From Buttiauxella agrestis (GTDB lineage: Bacteria; Pseudomonadota; Gammaproteobacteria; Enterobacterales; Enterobacteriaceae), in contig NZ_UIGI01000001.1 in the NCBI RefSeq assembly GCF_900446255.1, positions 62,001-126,000 of the forward strand: a stretch of 64,000 nucleotides of DNA. Direction: 5' to 3'. The position numbers and the translations under genes were made by a program. Under the pieces are notes generated by a model. That model made no database searches, was not told the DNA's origin, and saw only the letters and a list, made by a program, of their open reading frames with translations. This document shows positions 17,546 through 26,110 of the stretch, piece after piece (the stretch's first letter is position 1; each line of letters begins with the position of its first letter).

Positions 17546-18964
17546 ATGACGCGCTACCAACATCTTGCCACTTTGCTGGCAGAACGCATCGAACAAGGGT
17601 TGTATCGCAGTGGGGAACGCCTGCCTTCGGTGCGCAACCTGAGTAGCGAACACGGCGTCAGTATCAGCACCGTACAGCAGGCGTATCATATTCTTGAAGA
17701 CCGCCAGCTTATTTCTCCGCAACCGCGCTCCGGCTATTTTGTTACGCCGCGCAAATCCTTGCCGCCCGTGCCGCCGCTGACTCGTCCTGCGCAACGTCCG
17801 GTAGAAATTACGCAATGGGATGCGGTTCTTGAACAACTCACCGGAAGGGAAGATGCCGGCAGCATCGCGTTTGGCAGCGGATTCCCGGATGTGACTCATT
17901 CAACGATTAAACCGTTGTGGCGTGAAATGGGCCGCATTGTGCAATATCAGGAAGCCGAAGTTCTGGGCTATGACTGTATTAACGGTAAGCAAGTACTGCG
18001 TGAACAAATTGCCCGCCTGATGCTCGACAGTGGCTGCGTCGTCACGCCGGATGACATTGTTGTCACCACCGGCTGCCATGAAGCCCTGTCGATTGCGATT
18101 CGTGCGGTGTGCGAGGCGGGAGATATTGTGGCGGTTGAGTCGCCTTGTTTCCACGGCACCATGCAAATGCTGCGTGCATTCGGCATTAAAGTGATTGAAA
18201 TACCAACGGATTCTGAAACGGGTATTAGCGTCGAAGCCCTTGAACTGGCGCTGGAACAGTGGCCAATCAAAGCGGTGATTTTGGTTCCTACGTGCAACAA
18301 TCCGCTCGGTTTCATCATGCCCGATGCGCGTAAAAAAGCAGTGCTGAACCTGGCGCAGCGCTTTGATATCGCCATCATTGAAGATGATGTTTACGGCGAG
18401 CTGGCGTATGAGTATCCGCGCCCGATGACAATAAAATCACTCGATGTCGATGGACGCGTGTTGCTGTGCAGTTCGTTTTCCAAAACGTTAGCGCCGGGTT
18501 TGCGGGTGGGCTGGATTGTGCCGGGGCGCTATTTTGACCGCGCGATGCATATGAAATATATCGTGACCGGCAGCTCTACGACCTTTACGCAAATGGCGGT
18601 CGCTGAATTTGTACGTAACGGCCATTACCATCGCCATCTGCGGCGTATGCGCCAACACTATCAACGCAATCTCGACATTTTCACCTGCTGGGTGCGCCAC
18701 TATTTCCCGTGCGGTATCTGCGTTTCTCGCCCGCAAGGCGGTTTCCTGATGTGGATAGAGCTACCGGAACACATTGATATCGTGCCGATTATTGAAACAC
18801 TGCGTGAGCACAATATTCGCATTGCGGTAGGTTCACTGCTTTCCGCCTCGGGGAAATATCGCAACTGTATGCGCCTGAACTACGCGCTGCCATTCAATGA
18901 TGCGACCGAAACCGCGCTGCGAAAATTGGGCGAGGTGATCAGCGATATTTTTGAAAATGGTTAA
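17546..18964 (+). CDS. MocR-type regulator (GntR wHTH fused to PLP aminotransferase domain)
   Basis: A 472-residue protein from the ATG at 17546, with GAGAGGATACAGC in front; an in-frame TTG at 17531 is not used. Residues 1-70 form a GntR winged helix (SGERLPSVRNLSSEHGVSIS, TVQQAYHILE), a linker follows, and residues 110-470 are a fold-type I aminotransferase domain. The PLP lysine is K313 in SSFSKTLAPG, with CNNPLG and EDDVYGEL also present. It resembles E. coli YdcR. Such proteins usually sense an amino compound through PLP and often control a neighbouring or divergent gene; here the divergent gene is the DUF1127 peptide. The specific ligand is unknown. Confidence 0.88.
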   Translation: MTRYQHLATLLAERIEQGLYRSGERLPSVRNLSSEHGVSISTVQQAYHILEDRQLISPQPRSGYFVTPRKSLPPVPPLTRPAQRPVEITQWDAVLEQLTGREDAGSIAFGSGFPDVTHSTIKPLWREMGRIVQYQEAEVLGYDCINGKQVLREQIARLMLDSGCVVTPDDIVVTTGCHEALSIAIRAVCEAGDIVAVESPCFHGTMQMLRAFGIKVIEIPTDSETGISVEALELALEQWPIKAVILVPTCNNPLGFIMPDARKKAVLNLAQRFDIAIIEDDVYGELAYEYPRPMTIKSLDVDGRVLLCSSFSKTLAPGLRVGWIVPGRYFDRAMHMKYIVTGSSTTFTQMAVAEFVRNGHYHRHLRRMRQHYQRNLDIFTCWVRHYFPCGICVSRPQGGFLMWIELPEHIDIVPIIETLREHNIRIAVGSLLSASGKYRNCMRLNYALPFNDATETALRKLGEVISDIFENG

Positions 18965-19060
18965 TTTCCCTGGTCTTTTATCGCCATTGCTTCCACTCCG
19001 GCTACGCTAACATTCTGTGCAATGGCGTCGTGACTCGCGCCTTATTCAAAAAGGAAAATC

Positions 19061-20677
19061 ATGACCAGCGCTGCACAGTTGCTGATGCGGGAAAAGTTCG
19101 AGACTTGCCTGAGTGTGATTCGCCAGGCGTCATTGCAAATCCTGCCACTTCTCACAATCAAAGCCGCCGAAGGGAAAGATCCCCAATGGTTTTTTCAACA
19201 GCTCGAACAGGCCAGACAGGTGCTTGGAAGCTGGATGGCGGTGGCAAAACGCTTAAATCTTAACGACGCCGAAATCTCGCATTTCACGCTGTTGCTGCGC
19301 CATTTGCAGCAGCTGGTGCCGGAGTATGAAAGCGGCCAGGAAGTCAGTCACAACCAGCTCATCGCGGCGTTACGTTTTGTGAGTTATCTCGAGCATGTGC
19401 GAGCAAAGCAGCCGCTGCTCGGTTATTTGAGTGAAATTGAAAGTAACGACGACGTCCAGCAGCAGAAAGCGGCACGCCAGATGTACGCGCTGGAGTTGAT
19501 GCTCAAAGGTCTGGTCAATCAAAGCTACCCGAGCCAGGCGAATCTGGTTCATAAACTCAAATCGCAATTTGGTGCAGATCGCGTGCGCCGTTGGCTGAAG
19601 AATGGCGAACGGGGCGATATTCTCAGCGGAATGCATTTTAGCGAGCTGGCATTAATGGTGGTTGATAAAAAAGAGTACGCCAACCATTACGCCGGATTGT
19701 TTCAGGACTCTTCACACCTGAGTTTACTCATTGACCCACGCAAAACGCTGCAAACTTTTCTCGATGATGTACGCGAAATTCGCAACGACCTGGTGGCGCA
19801 AAAGAGATTAACCTCGGTACAGCTCGCTTTGCTTGAGAGTTATCACCAGGAAAGTACGGCGGCTATTCAGCGGGCGTGTGATGAAGGGCGATCGAAGGTG
19901 AATCCGGCGGCATTGCTGGCGTCAGAGGATGCCGCATTGCAGGATTATCTCGCCCAGGCGCGCAAAAAATATCAGGCCACGGGCCGCGATAGCGAAGAAG
20001 TGCGTGATGCCATCGAACGTCCCGATTCGCACAAAGCCAAAAGCAAACAGGACACTGGCGAAACCTTGCGCATGGTTCTGTGGTGCGTGGCGGGTATTGC
20101 GGTGATTAGCGTGGCTATTTTCGGTATGTATTATCTGAGTGATGTCACCAATAAGCCTGCCGTGGCGAAAAGCGCTCCGGCAAAAATCACGGCACTTGAT
20201 TCGCTTCCGGAAACGGAAAGCGCGCGTGAGAAGTTGGCGAATATTGGCATCACCTGGGAAGAGGGGAATTTGCGCTCGGCCATTGAGCGCGGAGATGCCA
20301 CCGTGGTGCGCCTGTTTATGCTGGGAGGCATGAACTGGAAAGTATATTTCACCGAATCTGCGCTGGCGGGAGATTACCGCGACGCGCTTAATATTTTGCT
20401 GCAATACCGCTCGCAGATGGACGAGGAGCGTCCGTGTCGGCGCATGGTGAGAACCCTTAGCCAGGCGATGAACGACGGGCAAAATCTGACTTCACTGCGC
20501 AAACAATTCCTGCAAAATTTTTGCACTTCACCGGAAACCGTCAAGCGGCAGAAAGAGGATTTGGACAGAGCGAAACTGCGACTGAATGCGCAGCAACAGC
20601 GTAAAGACGAGCAGGGCATTGCTGAGGAAAAACGTGCGGTTGATATTCAGCAGGCCATTTATAACGTAATGCGGTGA
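19061..20677 (+). CDS. STY4199-like HEPN-domain membrane protein
   Basis: A 538-residue protein starting at the ATG after AAGGAAAATC. I read three parts. Residues 1-330 are helical and resemble proteins called the STY4199 HEPN family in Salmonella and relatives; REIRNDLVAQ at 238-247 matches the HEPN RNase motif region (RN-x4-H), but the histidine place holds Gln, so RNase activity is doubtful. One transmembrane helix lies at about 338-359. The C-terminal part, probably periplasmic, has an ankyrin-like helix pair (LRSAIERGD, VVRLFMLGG), two cysteines that could form a disulfide, and a charged coiled coil near 490-525. The family name rests on memory of the annotation; function is unknown. It stands alone between the MocR gene and the porin. 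Confidence 0.7.
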   Translation: MTSAAQLLMREKFETCLSVIRQASLQILPLLTIKAAEGKDPQWFFQQLEQARQVLGSWMAVAKRLNLNDAEISHFTLLLRHLQQLVPEYESGQEVSHNQLIAALRFVSYLEHVRAKQPLLGYLSEIESNDDVQQQKAARQMYALELMLKGLVNQSYPSQANLVHKLKSQFGADRVRRWLKNGERGDILSGMHFSELALMVVDKKEYANHYAGLFQDSSHLSLLIDPRKTLQTFLDDVREIRNDLVAQKRLTSVQLALLESYHQESTAAIQRACDEGRSKVNPAALLASEDAALQDYLAQARKKYQATGRDSEEVRDAIERPDSHKAKSKQDTGETLRMVLWCVAGIAVISVAIFGMYYLSDVTNKPAVAKSAPAKITALDSLPETESAREKLANIGITWEEGNLRSAIERGDATVVRLFMLGGMNWKVYFTESALAGDYRDALNILLQYRSQMDEERPCRRMVRTLSQAMNDGQNLTSLRKQFLQNFCTSPETVKRQKEDLDRAKLRLNAQQQRKDEQGIAEEKRAVDIQQAIYNVMR

Positions 20678-20709
20678 GGAAAAGCCCACCGCATTACGTC
20701 GTAAAAATC

Positions 20710-20752
20710 TATATCCCAAATAATTCGAGCTGCATCAAGGCGGCAAGGGATA
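20710..20752. repeat. ERIC remnant at the porin 3' end
   Basis: TATATCCCAAATAATTCGAG and the following GCTGCATCAAGGCGGCAAGG match the terminal ~38 bases of the full ERIC copy at 49441-49566 read in reverse. The remainder is absent. It ends at the stop codon of the porin gene, so it forms the 3' untranslated part of that transcript. Confidence 0.75.
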
Positions 20753-22132
20753 TTACCACCAGGCTTCCCACATCGCGCCCACGTTGAACGAATCAAGTTG
20801 GGTATTTGGCTCGCCCGCGATACGCGTGGTGTGGTTGTTATCCACCTGACCGCCAGTGACGTAGAAACGCAGCATTGGTCGGAACTCTGGTCCCATCGCG
20901 ATGGAAATGTTCTGTGAGAGGGTCAGTTTCCAGCCTTTGTTATCACCGTCGTTTTCGTAATCTACGCGCTGATAACCCGCTTCAAGCCAGGTGGAATGTA
21001 TGTCGTTCCAGAAATACATCGGACGAACAATGGCACCGTAGTTGCGGCGGTTATCCTGGGTCAGATCATCATTGTCGTAATCGTGGAAGGCGAGCAGATA
21101 TTCAATCTGCGCTTGTTGAGTGAACTTATAGTTCCCCTCGAAACTGGCATAAACGGTGTGCAGGCCATTGGTTTTGTTATAAACGCTGTTGTCTGAATGG
21201 TCAGAATAACGGGTGATAATTTTGTTCACCCCGTTGTCGCCGGTGTGGCTTAACACCACGGCGGCCTGCCAGGCTTTGGAGCGTTCGTCGCTGTCGATGG
21301 CTTTGGAATCAAAACCATAGTTGGCGTACAGCTCGAAATCAATTGGGCCAAATTTGATGCCATGCAGTTTTGATGTTGCCGCGTAGTTGCCTTTATCACC
21401 GGTGCCGGAGCCGCCAGTACACGAGATGCGCGACGGGTTATCGCCGTCTTCAATCATTTCAGGGTCACACTGATCTACGGCAGCCACGGCCGCGATATCC
21501 AGTTGTGCAAAGCCGAGATCGAGGCTTTTCACGCCTGCACCTTGCCCATCGTGGTTCATCCAGAAGTAGTCGTTGATGCCTTGTTGTGGACGCTGATGGA
21601 AGTCACGACCCGCCCAGAAATAAGCATTTGGCTGTGATTCAAACAGGTTGGTGACGCCCGCGTAGGCTTTTTTCAGGTTAACTTCATCGCCCCAGTGGTC
21701 AATCATCACGCCAATATCCCAGATGGCCCCGTTATCGGCTTTAATGATTTTGGTAAGCTGGAATTCGCCGCCGTTGCCTTCGTTACCTAAACGACCAATT
21801 GCGGAGGAGCCGTTATAGGAACCATCAACGCCAATGTATTTTTGATCTCCCGCCTGGAAATGCGCCCCGTAACGCGCATAACCGGTGAATTTAAGCCCCA
21901 ACGGAACAGACATATCTGGCGTCGTGGGAACCTGAGGCGTAACCAGGGTATCGGTTCTTTTAAGTCGCGCTGCTTCTATTTTCGCATCGCGGTCGGCCAG
22001 GGCTTTATCCACTGCTTTCGCCACGATTTGGTCAATTTGTTCCTGAGTCATTGGTTCTTGTGCGAGTACAGAAATTGGGCAAAGCGCGGCGATAACCGCC
22101 ATTGTTAATGGAAGCTGTTTAATTAATTTCAT
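20753..22132 (-). CDS. LamB/ScrY/BglH-type carbohydrate porin
   Basis: A 459-residue outer-membrane channel. A signal peptide ends near residue 24 (SVLA), followed by a short polar coiled-coil-like segment (EQIDQIVAKAVDKALADRD), a feature shared with ScrY and BglH but not LamB, then the beta-barrel beginning LGLKFTGYARYGAHF and ending with the aromatic EAWW tail of maltoporin-family proteins. It stands after the PTS operon on the same strand with a 186-base gap, so it may have its own promoter as well. Substrate is likely the beta-glucoside or oligosaccharide handled by the adjacent PTS. Confidence 0.9.
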   Translation of the reverse strand: MKLIKQLPLTMAVIAALCPISVLAQEPMTQEQIDQIVAKAVDKALADRDAKIEAARLKRTDTLVTPQVPTTPDMSVPLGLKFTGYARYGAHFQAGDQKYIGVDGSYNGSSAIGRLGNEGNGGEFQLTKIIKADNGAIWDIGVMIDHWGDEVNLKKAYAGVTNLFESQPNAYFWAGRDFHQRPQQGINDYFWMNHDGQGAGVKSLDLGFAQLDIAAVAAVDQCDPEMIEDGDNPSRISCTGGSGTGDKGNYAATSKLHGIKFGPIDFELYANYGFDSKAIDSDERSKAWQAAVVLSHTGDNGVNKIITRYSDHSDNSVYNKTNGLHTVYASFEGNYKFTQQAQIEYLLAFHDYDNDDLTQDNRRNYGAIVRPMYFWNDIHSTWLEAGYQRVDYENDGDNKGWKLTLSQNISIAMGPEFRPMLRFYVTGGQVDNNHTTRIAGEPNTQLDSFNVGAMWEAWW

Positions 22133-22318
22133 TATAATCTCAATTTAGTAATTTATTTTTTCAGACAATAAATATCCTGTTCAGGGTTAATAGAGAAAAC
22201 TCTATTACCCAAACATATTTATCTTTATTTATACTTTCATCGGATTGGACTTAATTAAAATTATTTACGTAATGATCTCTCCCTGCCAGAGGTAATATTA
22301 TTGTTTTTTACGTAATAC

Positions 22319-22624
22319 TTAGCGCTGATATAAATGAATGATTTCGTTTGAAAGCTCACGCGCTAACATTGATGTCATCAGGTGATCCTGAGCATGCACC
22401 ATAATTAGCGTCATCGGCTGTTTGGCTTCGCCTGCATCTTGCTCAATCAATTTGGTTTGCATTTTATGAGCTTCGCGCGCGTAACCATCGGCTTCCAGTA
22501 ATAACAGTTTGGCTTCTTCGATATTTCCTTGTCTTGCGGAATGCAGCGCTTCAAAACACAAACTGCGCGACTGCCCGGCATTCATAATTATTTCCATTAC
22601 GGCTTCTTCTAATTCAATCATCAT
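22319..22624 (-). CDS. PTS lactose/cellobiose-type IIA component
   Basis: A 101-residue all-helical phosphocarrier of the Lac family. The active-site stretch VHAQDHLMTS (residues 76-85) holds the histidine that takes phosphate from HPr (H77 or H81). It resembles ChbA, including the N-terminal EAVMEIIMNAGQSRS helix and central DGYAREAH. It follows the IIC gene by 28 bases in the order IIB, IIC, IIA, then porin. It passes phosphate to IIB during sugar import. Confidence 0.92.
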   Translation of the reverse strand: MMIELEEAVMEIIMNAGQSRSLCFEALHSARQGNIEEAKLLLLEADGYAREAHKMQTKLIEQDAGEAKQPMTLIMVHAQDHLMTSMLARELSNEIIHLYQR

Positions 22625-22652
22625 TAATTCCAGAGTGTTTAGACGGCGGTTA

Positions 22653-23978
22653 TTAATTGCTGATAGCCGTTTCTGTCAGAGGTGAACGTGCTTCGTTTTC
22701 TGCTGCAGTTTTCTGCAATGAACGCTCGTAAGCGCGCAGGAATGGCAGATAAATTACGGTTGAAACGACCATGCAAATCACACACATCACCACCGGACTA
22801 AAGGCCCAGTTTGTCGCCCACGATGCGCCAATGGGCGCCGGAGTTGTCCATGGAGTCAGGGAAACGACTTGTGCCAGCCAGCCCAGTTTCGTTGCGGTGT
22901 AAGCCAACACGGCGTTGACCATTGGGACGCAAATAAACGGAATAAACAGCAATGGGTTCATGATAATCGGCGCACCGAACAGAATCGGTTCGTTGATATT
23001 AAAGAAGCTTGGAACGATGCCCATTTTCCCGATGGTACGCAGGTGCGTCACTTTGCTGCGCAGCAATAAGAAGGCGAGTGGCAATGTGGAACCGACGCCG
23101 CCAATGAGCAGATAGTGATCCCAGAAACCTTGCAGATAAATATGTGGCAATGCGGTTCCCGCAGCCAGCGCGGCCTGGTTTGCTGCCAGGTTTGTCATCC
23201 AGAACGGGTTCATGATGCCGGTGACAATCAGCGAGCCGTGGATACCAGAGAACCAAAAAATCTGGCACAGCAACACGGACAATAAAATGGCGGGTAAGGA
23301 ATCGGATGCGGAAACCAGTGGAGCCAGCAGGTGCATAATCGCTTGCGGCATAATCATGCCGGTTTGCGCTTCAATGAATAAATTCAGCGGATGCAGCGTG
23401 CCGATAATGACGACTACCGGAATCAAAATTTCAAACGAACGCGCAACGCCAGTTGGCACTTCTTTTGGCAGGCGAATGGTGATTTTGTTTTCTTTAAGCC
23501 AGGCATAAATACGCGTGGAGTAAATCGACGTAATCAGTGCGGTGAAAATGCCCTGGCCTGAAAGATATTGAGTCGAAATTTTGCCGTCGGCATACGGTGC
23601 TGCAACCAGCAAAAATGCCATAAAGGCCAGCAGGCCGGACATCACCGGGTCGAGATTAAACTGTCGCCCGAGACTTGCGCCAATACCGACTGAGATGAAA
23701 AACGTCATCACGCCCATGCTCAGGTTAAACGGCAGCATCAGCTGTTCACGGTAAGTCTGAGAGAAATCCAGCCATGCACGAGCAAAACCGATAGTGGTAT
23801 CAGCGGAGAACGGCGGGAATATAAACACCAGCATAAAAGAGCCAATAATCATGAACGGCAGGGCTGCGGTGAACCCATCACGAATCGCGATCACGTACTT
23901 TTGTTGCCCCAGACGACCCGCCAACGGAGTGATGGATTGCTCAATCACCGTCACCATGGATTGATATAGCGAACTCAT
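22653..23978 (-). CDS. PTS lactose/cellobiose-type IIC permease
   Basis: A 441-residue inner-membrane sugar permease. The start MSSLYQSMVTVIEQ is chosen from the family pattern, with AAGGG about ten bases in front; the open frame reaches into the IIB gene without support. Some ten hydrophobic segments are visible, and the NINEPILFGAPIIMNP motif (the sugar-binding hallmark of IIC of this family) is intact. It resembles ChbC. The substrate is likely a disaccharide or beta-glucoside; no phospho-glycosidase gene is present in the cluster, so the hydrolase must be elsewhere. Confidence 0.93.
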   Translation of the reverse strand: MSSLYQSMVTVIEQSITPLAGRLGQQKYVIAIRDGFTAALPFMIIGSFMLVFIFPPFSADTTIGFARAWLDFSQTYREQLMLPFNLSMGVMTFFISVGIGASLGRQFNLDPVMSGLLAFMAFLLVAAPYADGKISTQYLSGQGIFTALITSIYSTRIYAWLKENKITIRLPKEVPTGVARSFEILIPVVVIIGTLHPLNLFIEAQTGMIMPQAIMHLLAPLVSASDSLPAILLSVLLCQIFWFSGIHGSLIVTGIMNPFWMTNLAANQAALAAGTALPHIYLQGFWDHYLLIGGVGSTLPLAFLLLRSKVTHLRTIGKMGIVPSFFNINEPILFGAPIIMNPLLFIPFICVPMVNAVLAYTATKLGWLAQVVSLTPWTTPAPIGASWATNWAFSPVVMCVICMVVSTVIYLPFLRAYERSLQKTAAENEARSPLTETAISN

Positions 23979-23991
23979 ATGAATAACCCTT

Positions 23992-24306
23992 TTAGTGAGC
24001 CGCTTCGATAAGCGACAGAGCATAATCCAGCACTTTATCGCCACGCTGCATGCCGTAGTCCATCATGTCGATGGCCTGAACCGGAATACCGTGAGAGGCG
24101 GTCTTTTCTGAAAGCGTACTTAACATATATTTTACCTGTGGCCCGAGCAGCACCACCTGATAACGCGGGAACTGCACATCAAACTCAGCCACGCCGTAAG
24201 CCTCTATTTCTACAGGCATTCCTCGTTCTTCAGCCACTGTCAGCATCTTTTTAACCAGCAGGCTGGTGGACATTCCGGCGGAACAACACAACATGATCTT
24301 GACCAT
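23992..24306 (-). CDS. PTS lactose/cellobiose-type IIB component
   Basis: A 104-residue phosphocarrier with the P-loop CSAGMSTSLLV; C8 is the phosphorylated cysteine. It resembles ChbB. The ATG at 24306 is preferred; a GTG at 24312 is two codons upstream, nearer the GAGG ribosome site, and cannot be excluded. First gene of the operon, 13 bases before IIC, with two operator-like palindromes between it and the divergent LacI regulator. Confidence 0.92.
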   Translation of the reverse strand: MVKIMLCCSAGMSTSLLVKKMLTVAEERGMPVEIEAYGVAEFDVQFPRYQVVLLGPQVKYMLSTLSEKTASHGIPVQAIDMMDYGMQRGDKVLDYALSLIEAAH

Positions 24307-24361
24307 TAACACTCATCCTCAAAATGTAAATAAAGTATTGCGGAAATGATTTGATACTTTA

Positions 24362-24377
24362 TGGAAACCGTTTTCCA
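24362..24377. promoter_or_regulatory. LacI-type operator, PTS-proximal
   Basis: TGGAAACCGTTTTCCA, a nearly perfect 16-base palindrome with a central CG, as expected for GalR/LacI-family operators. It lies 56 bases upstream of the IIB start. Confidence 0.75.
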
Positions 24378-24394
24378 TCCGCAGCAAACAGATC

Positions 24395-24410
24395 TGTGAC
24401 ACTCATCAAG
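24395..24410. promoter_or_regulatory. Possible CRP site of the PTS operon
   Basis: TGTGA (24395-24399), six bases, then TCAAG. The first half is perfect, the second matches three of five consensus bases. It lies between the two LacI-type operators. Moderate support only. Confidence 0.35.
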
Positions 24411-24486
24411 ATCCCGCCTTTATCGGCATTACTTATTGGATCGTCATCACAAAATTGTTTGGTGAATGTATGGTTTGGACATCATG

Positions 24487-24503
24487 TGGAAAATCGGTTT
24501 CCA
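24487..24503. promoter_or_regulatory. LacI-type operator, regulator-proximal
   Basis: TGGAAAATCGGTTTCCA, a 17-base palindrome closely related to the one at 24362-24377; centres are about 125 bases apart, near twelve helical turns, which would allow looping. A further half site TGGAAACGA follows at 24511. Confidence 0.75.
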
Positions 24504-24601
24504 TCAAAAATGGAAACGACTATACTGAAATTGGCTACAATCTGAGCCGAAGTTGTATTCAGGACAGACAGGCATGAACCACAGCCTGATAAAGGAAAAA
24601 G

Positions 24602-25555
24602 ATGTCTACAATCAATGATGTATCGCGTTTAGCTGGGGTTTCTAAAGCCACAGTATCACGGGTGTTGAGTGGATCTCGCGGAGTGAAGGAAGCAAGTCGC
24701 CTGGCCGTGCTGAAAGCGGCTGAGGAGCTGCGTTACCGTCCAAATATGATTGCGCAATCACTACTCAGCCAGTCTACCGGCTGCATTGGTGTGATTTGCG
24801 CGCAGGAAAATATCAACCAGACCACGGGTTATCTTTACGCGCTGGAGAAACATCTTAGCCAACATCAAAAACACCTGCTGCTGCGTTTCGCGAACAGCAA
24901 AGCGGAGGTCATGCATGCTCTTGATGAGCTAACCTGCGGGCTGTGTGATGACGTGCTGATTATCGGCGCGCGTTTCCCGCTCAATATCGACCAGGAGAAT
25001 GTCGTTCTTGTCGATTGCGTGGATGTTGACTCCAGTAACAGCATTAATTTTGATCACGCTTTTGCTGCTGAAACGGCCTGTAATTATTTAATTAAACAGG
25101 GAAGAAGGCAGATTGCGGTCATCAACCCTGATTCCTGCGGGTCGGTTGATCAAATTCTGTTGGGTTATAAGCGCGCGCTGGAAAACAATTTCCTGCCCTT
25201 TAACCGCAACCTGATATTTATGGATTCAACGTCTTCATCTGTTGCGCTCCAGGTGCTACTCAATAACAGCACCACATTGAATTTCAACGCGTTATTAGTT
25301 GCTGATGAGCTGGAAGCACAGCGCATCATTCCGCAATTGCAGGCGTTTAATAAATCTGTTCCGAAAGACATTATGGTGTTTAGCCTGGCGGGTTCACTGC
25401 ATCTGCCGGGTATTCCAACCATTCCCGCCATTGAATATTCAATGGATGCGATGGCGGCAAGAATCGTGACATGGCTGACCGAGAAAACCCAAAGTGCTTT
25501 GGGTTCGAACGTACTGCGTGGTGATTTGATTATTCCTGACATGCCGAGCCGATAA
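24602..25555 (+). CDS. LacI-family regulator of the PTS/porin operon
   Basis: A 317-residue repressor-type protein: an N-terminal helix-turn-helix (INDVSRLAGVSKATVSRVLSG, about residues 4-23), the hinge helix with its PNMIAQSLLS segment, and a periplasmic-binding-protein-like sensor domain. It resembles AscG-type regulators of beta-glucoside operons. The two TGGAAA...TTTCCA palindromes in the divergent region are its probable operators. A GGAAAA ribosome site precedes the ATG by a few bases. Confidence 0.93.
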   Translation: MSTINDVSRLAGVSKATVSRVLSGSRGVKEASRLAVLKAAEELRYRPNMIAQSLLSQSTGCIGVICAQENINQTTGYLYALEKHLSQHQKHLLLRFANSKAEVMHALDELTCGLCDDVLIIGARFPLNIDQENVVLVDCVDVDSSNSINFDHAFAAETACNYLIKQGRRQIAVINPDSCGSVDQILLGYKRALENNFLPFNRNLIFMDSTSSSVALQVLLNNSTTLNFNALLVADELEAQRIIPQLQAFNKSVPKDIMVFSLAGSLHLPGIPTIPAIEYSMDAMAARIVTWLTEKTQSALGSNVLRGDLIIPDMPSR

Positions 25556-25562
25556 TAAAAAA

Positions 25563-25587
25563 AGCCATACCCGACAAGGGTATGGCT
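25563..25587. terminator. Bidirectional terminator after the LacI gene
   Basis: AGCCATACCC (25563-25572) pairs perfectly with GGGTATGGCT (25578-25587) around a five-base loop. An A-run lies on the left, giving a T-run to transcripts from the small exported-protein gene on the minus strand. Confidence 0.85.
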
Positions 25588-25593
25588 TAGTTA

Positions 25594-25857
25594 TTAGTAT
25601 TTAATATCTCGTGCTTCTTCACGGCCATTTTGTTTGCTTTGGCGCTTATCCTGGCGGCAATTACTGTTGCTTTTGCTATCGTTAACCACGCATTCGCGCT
25701 TGTCATGACGCGAGTCCTGACGGGTATCCTGTCGAACATCCCTTGCCTGATGGCGTTGCTGGCCTTGTTCAGTGGCGTAGGCATTATTGATGGAAAGCGT
25801 GGAGAACATAAAAATGCCCGCCATAACACCCATCACTATCGAAGATTTACTTTTCAT
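25594..25857 (-). CDS. Small exported Arg/Asp/Gln-rich protein, unrecognised
   Basis: An 87-residue precursor from the ATG at 25857, where a signal peptide begins at once (MKSKSSIVMGVMAGIFMFST, cleavage probably after AYA near residue 29). The open frame runs 23 residues further upstream without a supported start. The mature part is very hydrophilic and built of RQD/RHD-like short repeats (DVRQDTRQDSRHDKRE), with two cysteines that could pair. No family is recognised. The ribosome site is weak. It shares a terminator with the regulator gene. A periplasmic stress or metal-related role can only be guessed. Confidence 0.6.
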   Translation of the reverse strand: MKSKSSIVMGVMAGIFMFSTLSINNAYATEQGQQRHQARDVRQDTRQDSRHDKRECVVNDSKSNSNCRQDKRQSKQNGREEARDIKY

Positions 25858-26059
25858 AAGAGGCACTCTGCAAATATAAAATTTCAAACGAATACAATCT
25901 GAAGAGTATAGATGTGGCGGTTGCATCTGAATGTAACCAAATCAGTTAAAATATATTTAAAGTTTCATCTGGAAAGATTTTATAACGCAGGTGTATGAAA
26001 ATTAATAAGTTAGTGTTTTTGATTATTCGAGCTTTATTAAAATGTCTGAAATAAATAAA

Positions 26060-26092
26060 AAGGCTGCGAAATCTAAATTTCGCAGCCTTTTT
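26060..26092. terminator. Terminator of gor
   Basis: GGCTGCGAAAT (26062-26072) pairs with ATTTCGCAGCC (26077-26087), loop of four, with a T-run on either strand. It lies 23 bases beyond the gor stop and can stop transcription in both directions. Confidence 0.9.
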
Positions 26093-26110
26093 GAATTCAC
26101 GTTTAATTCC

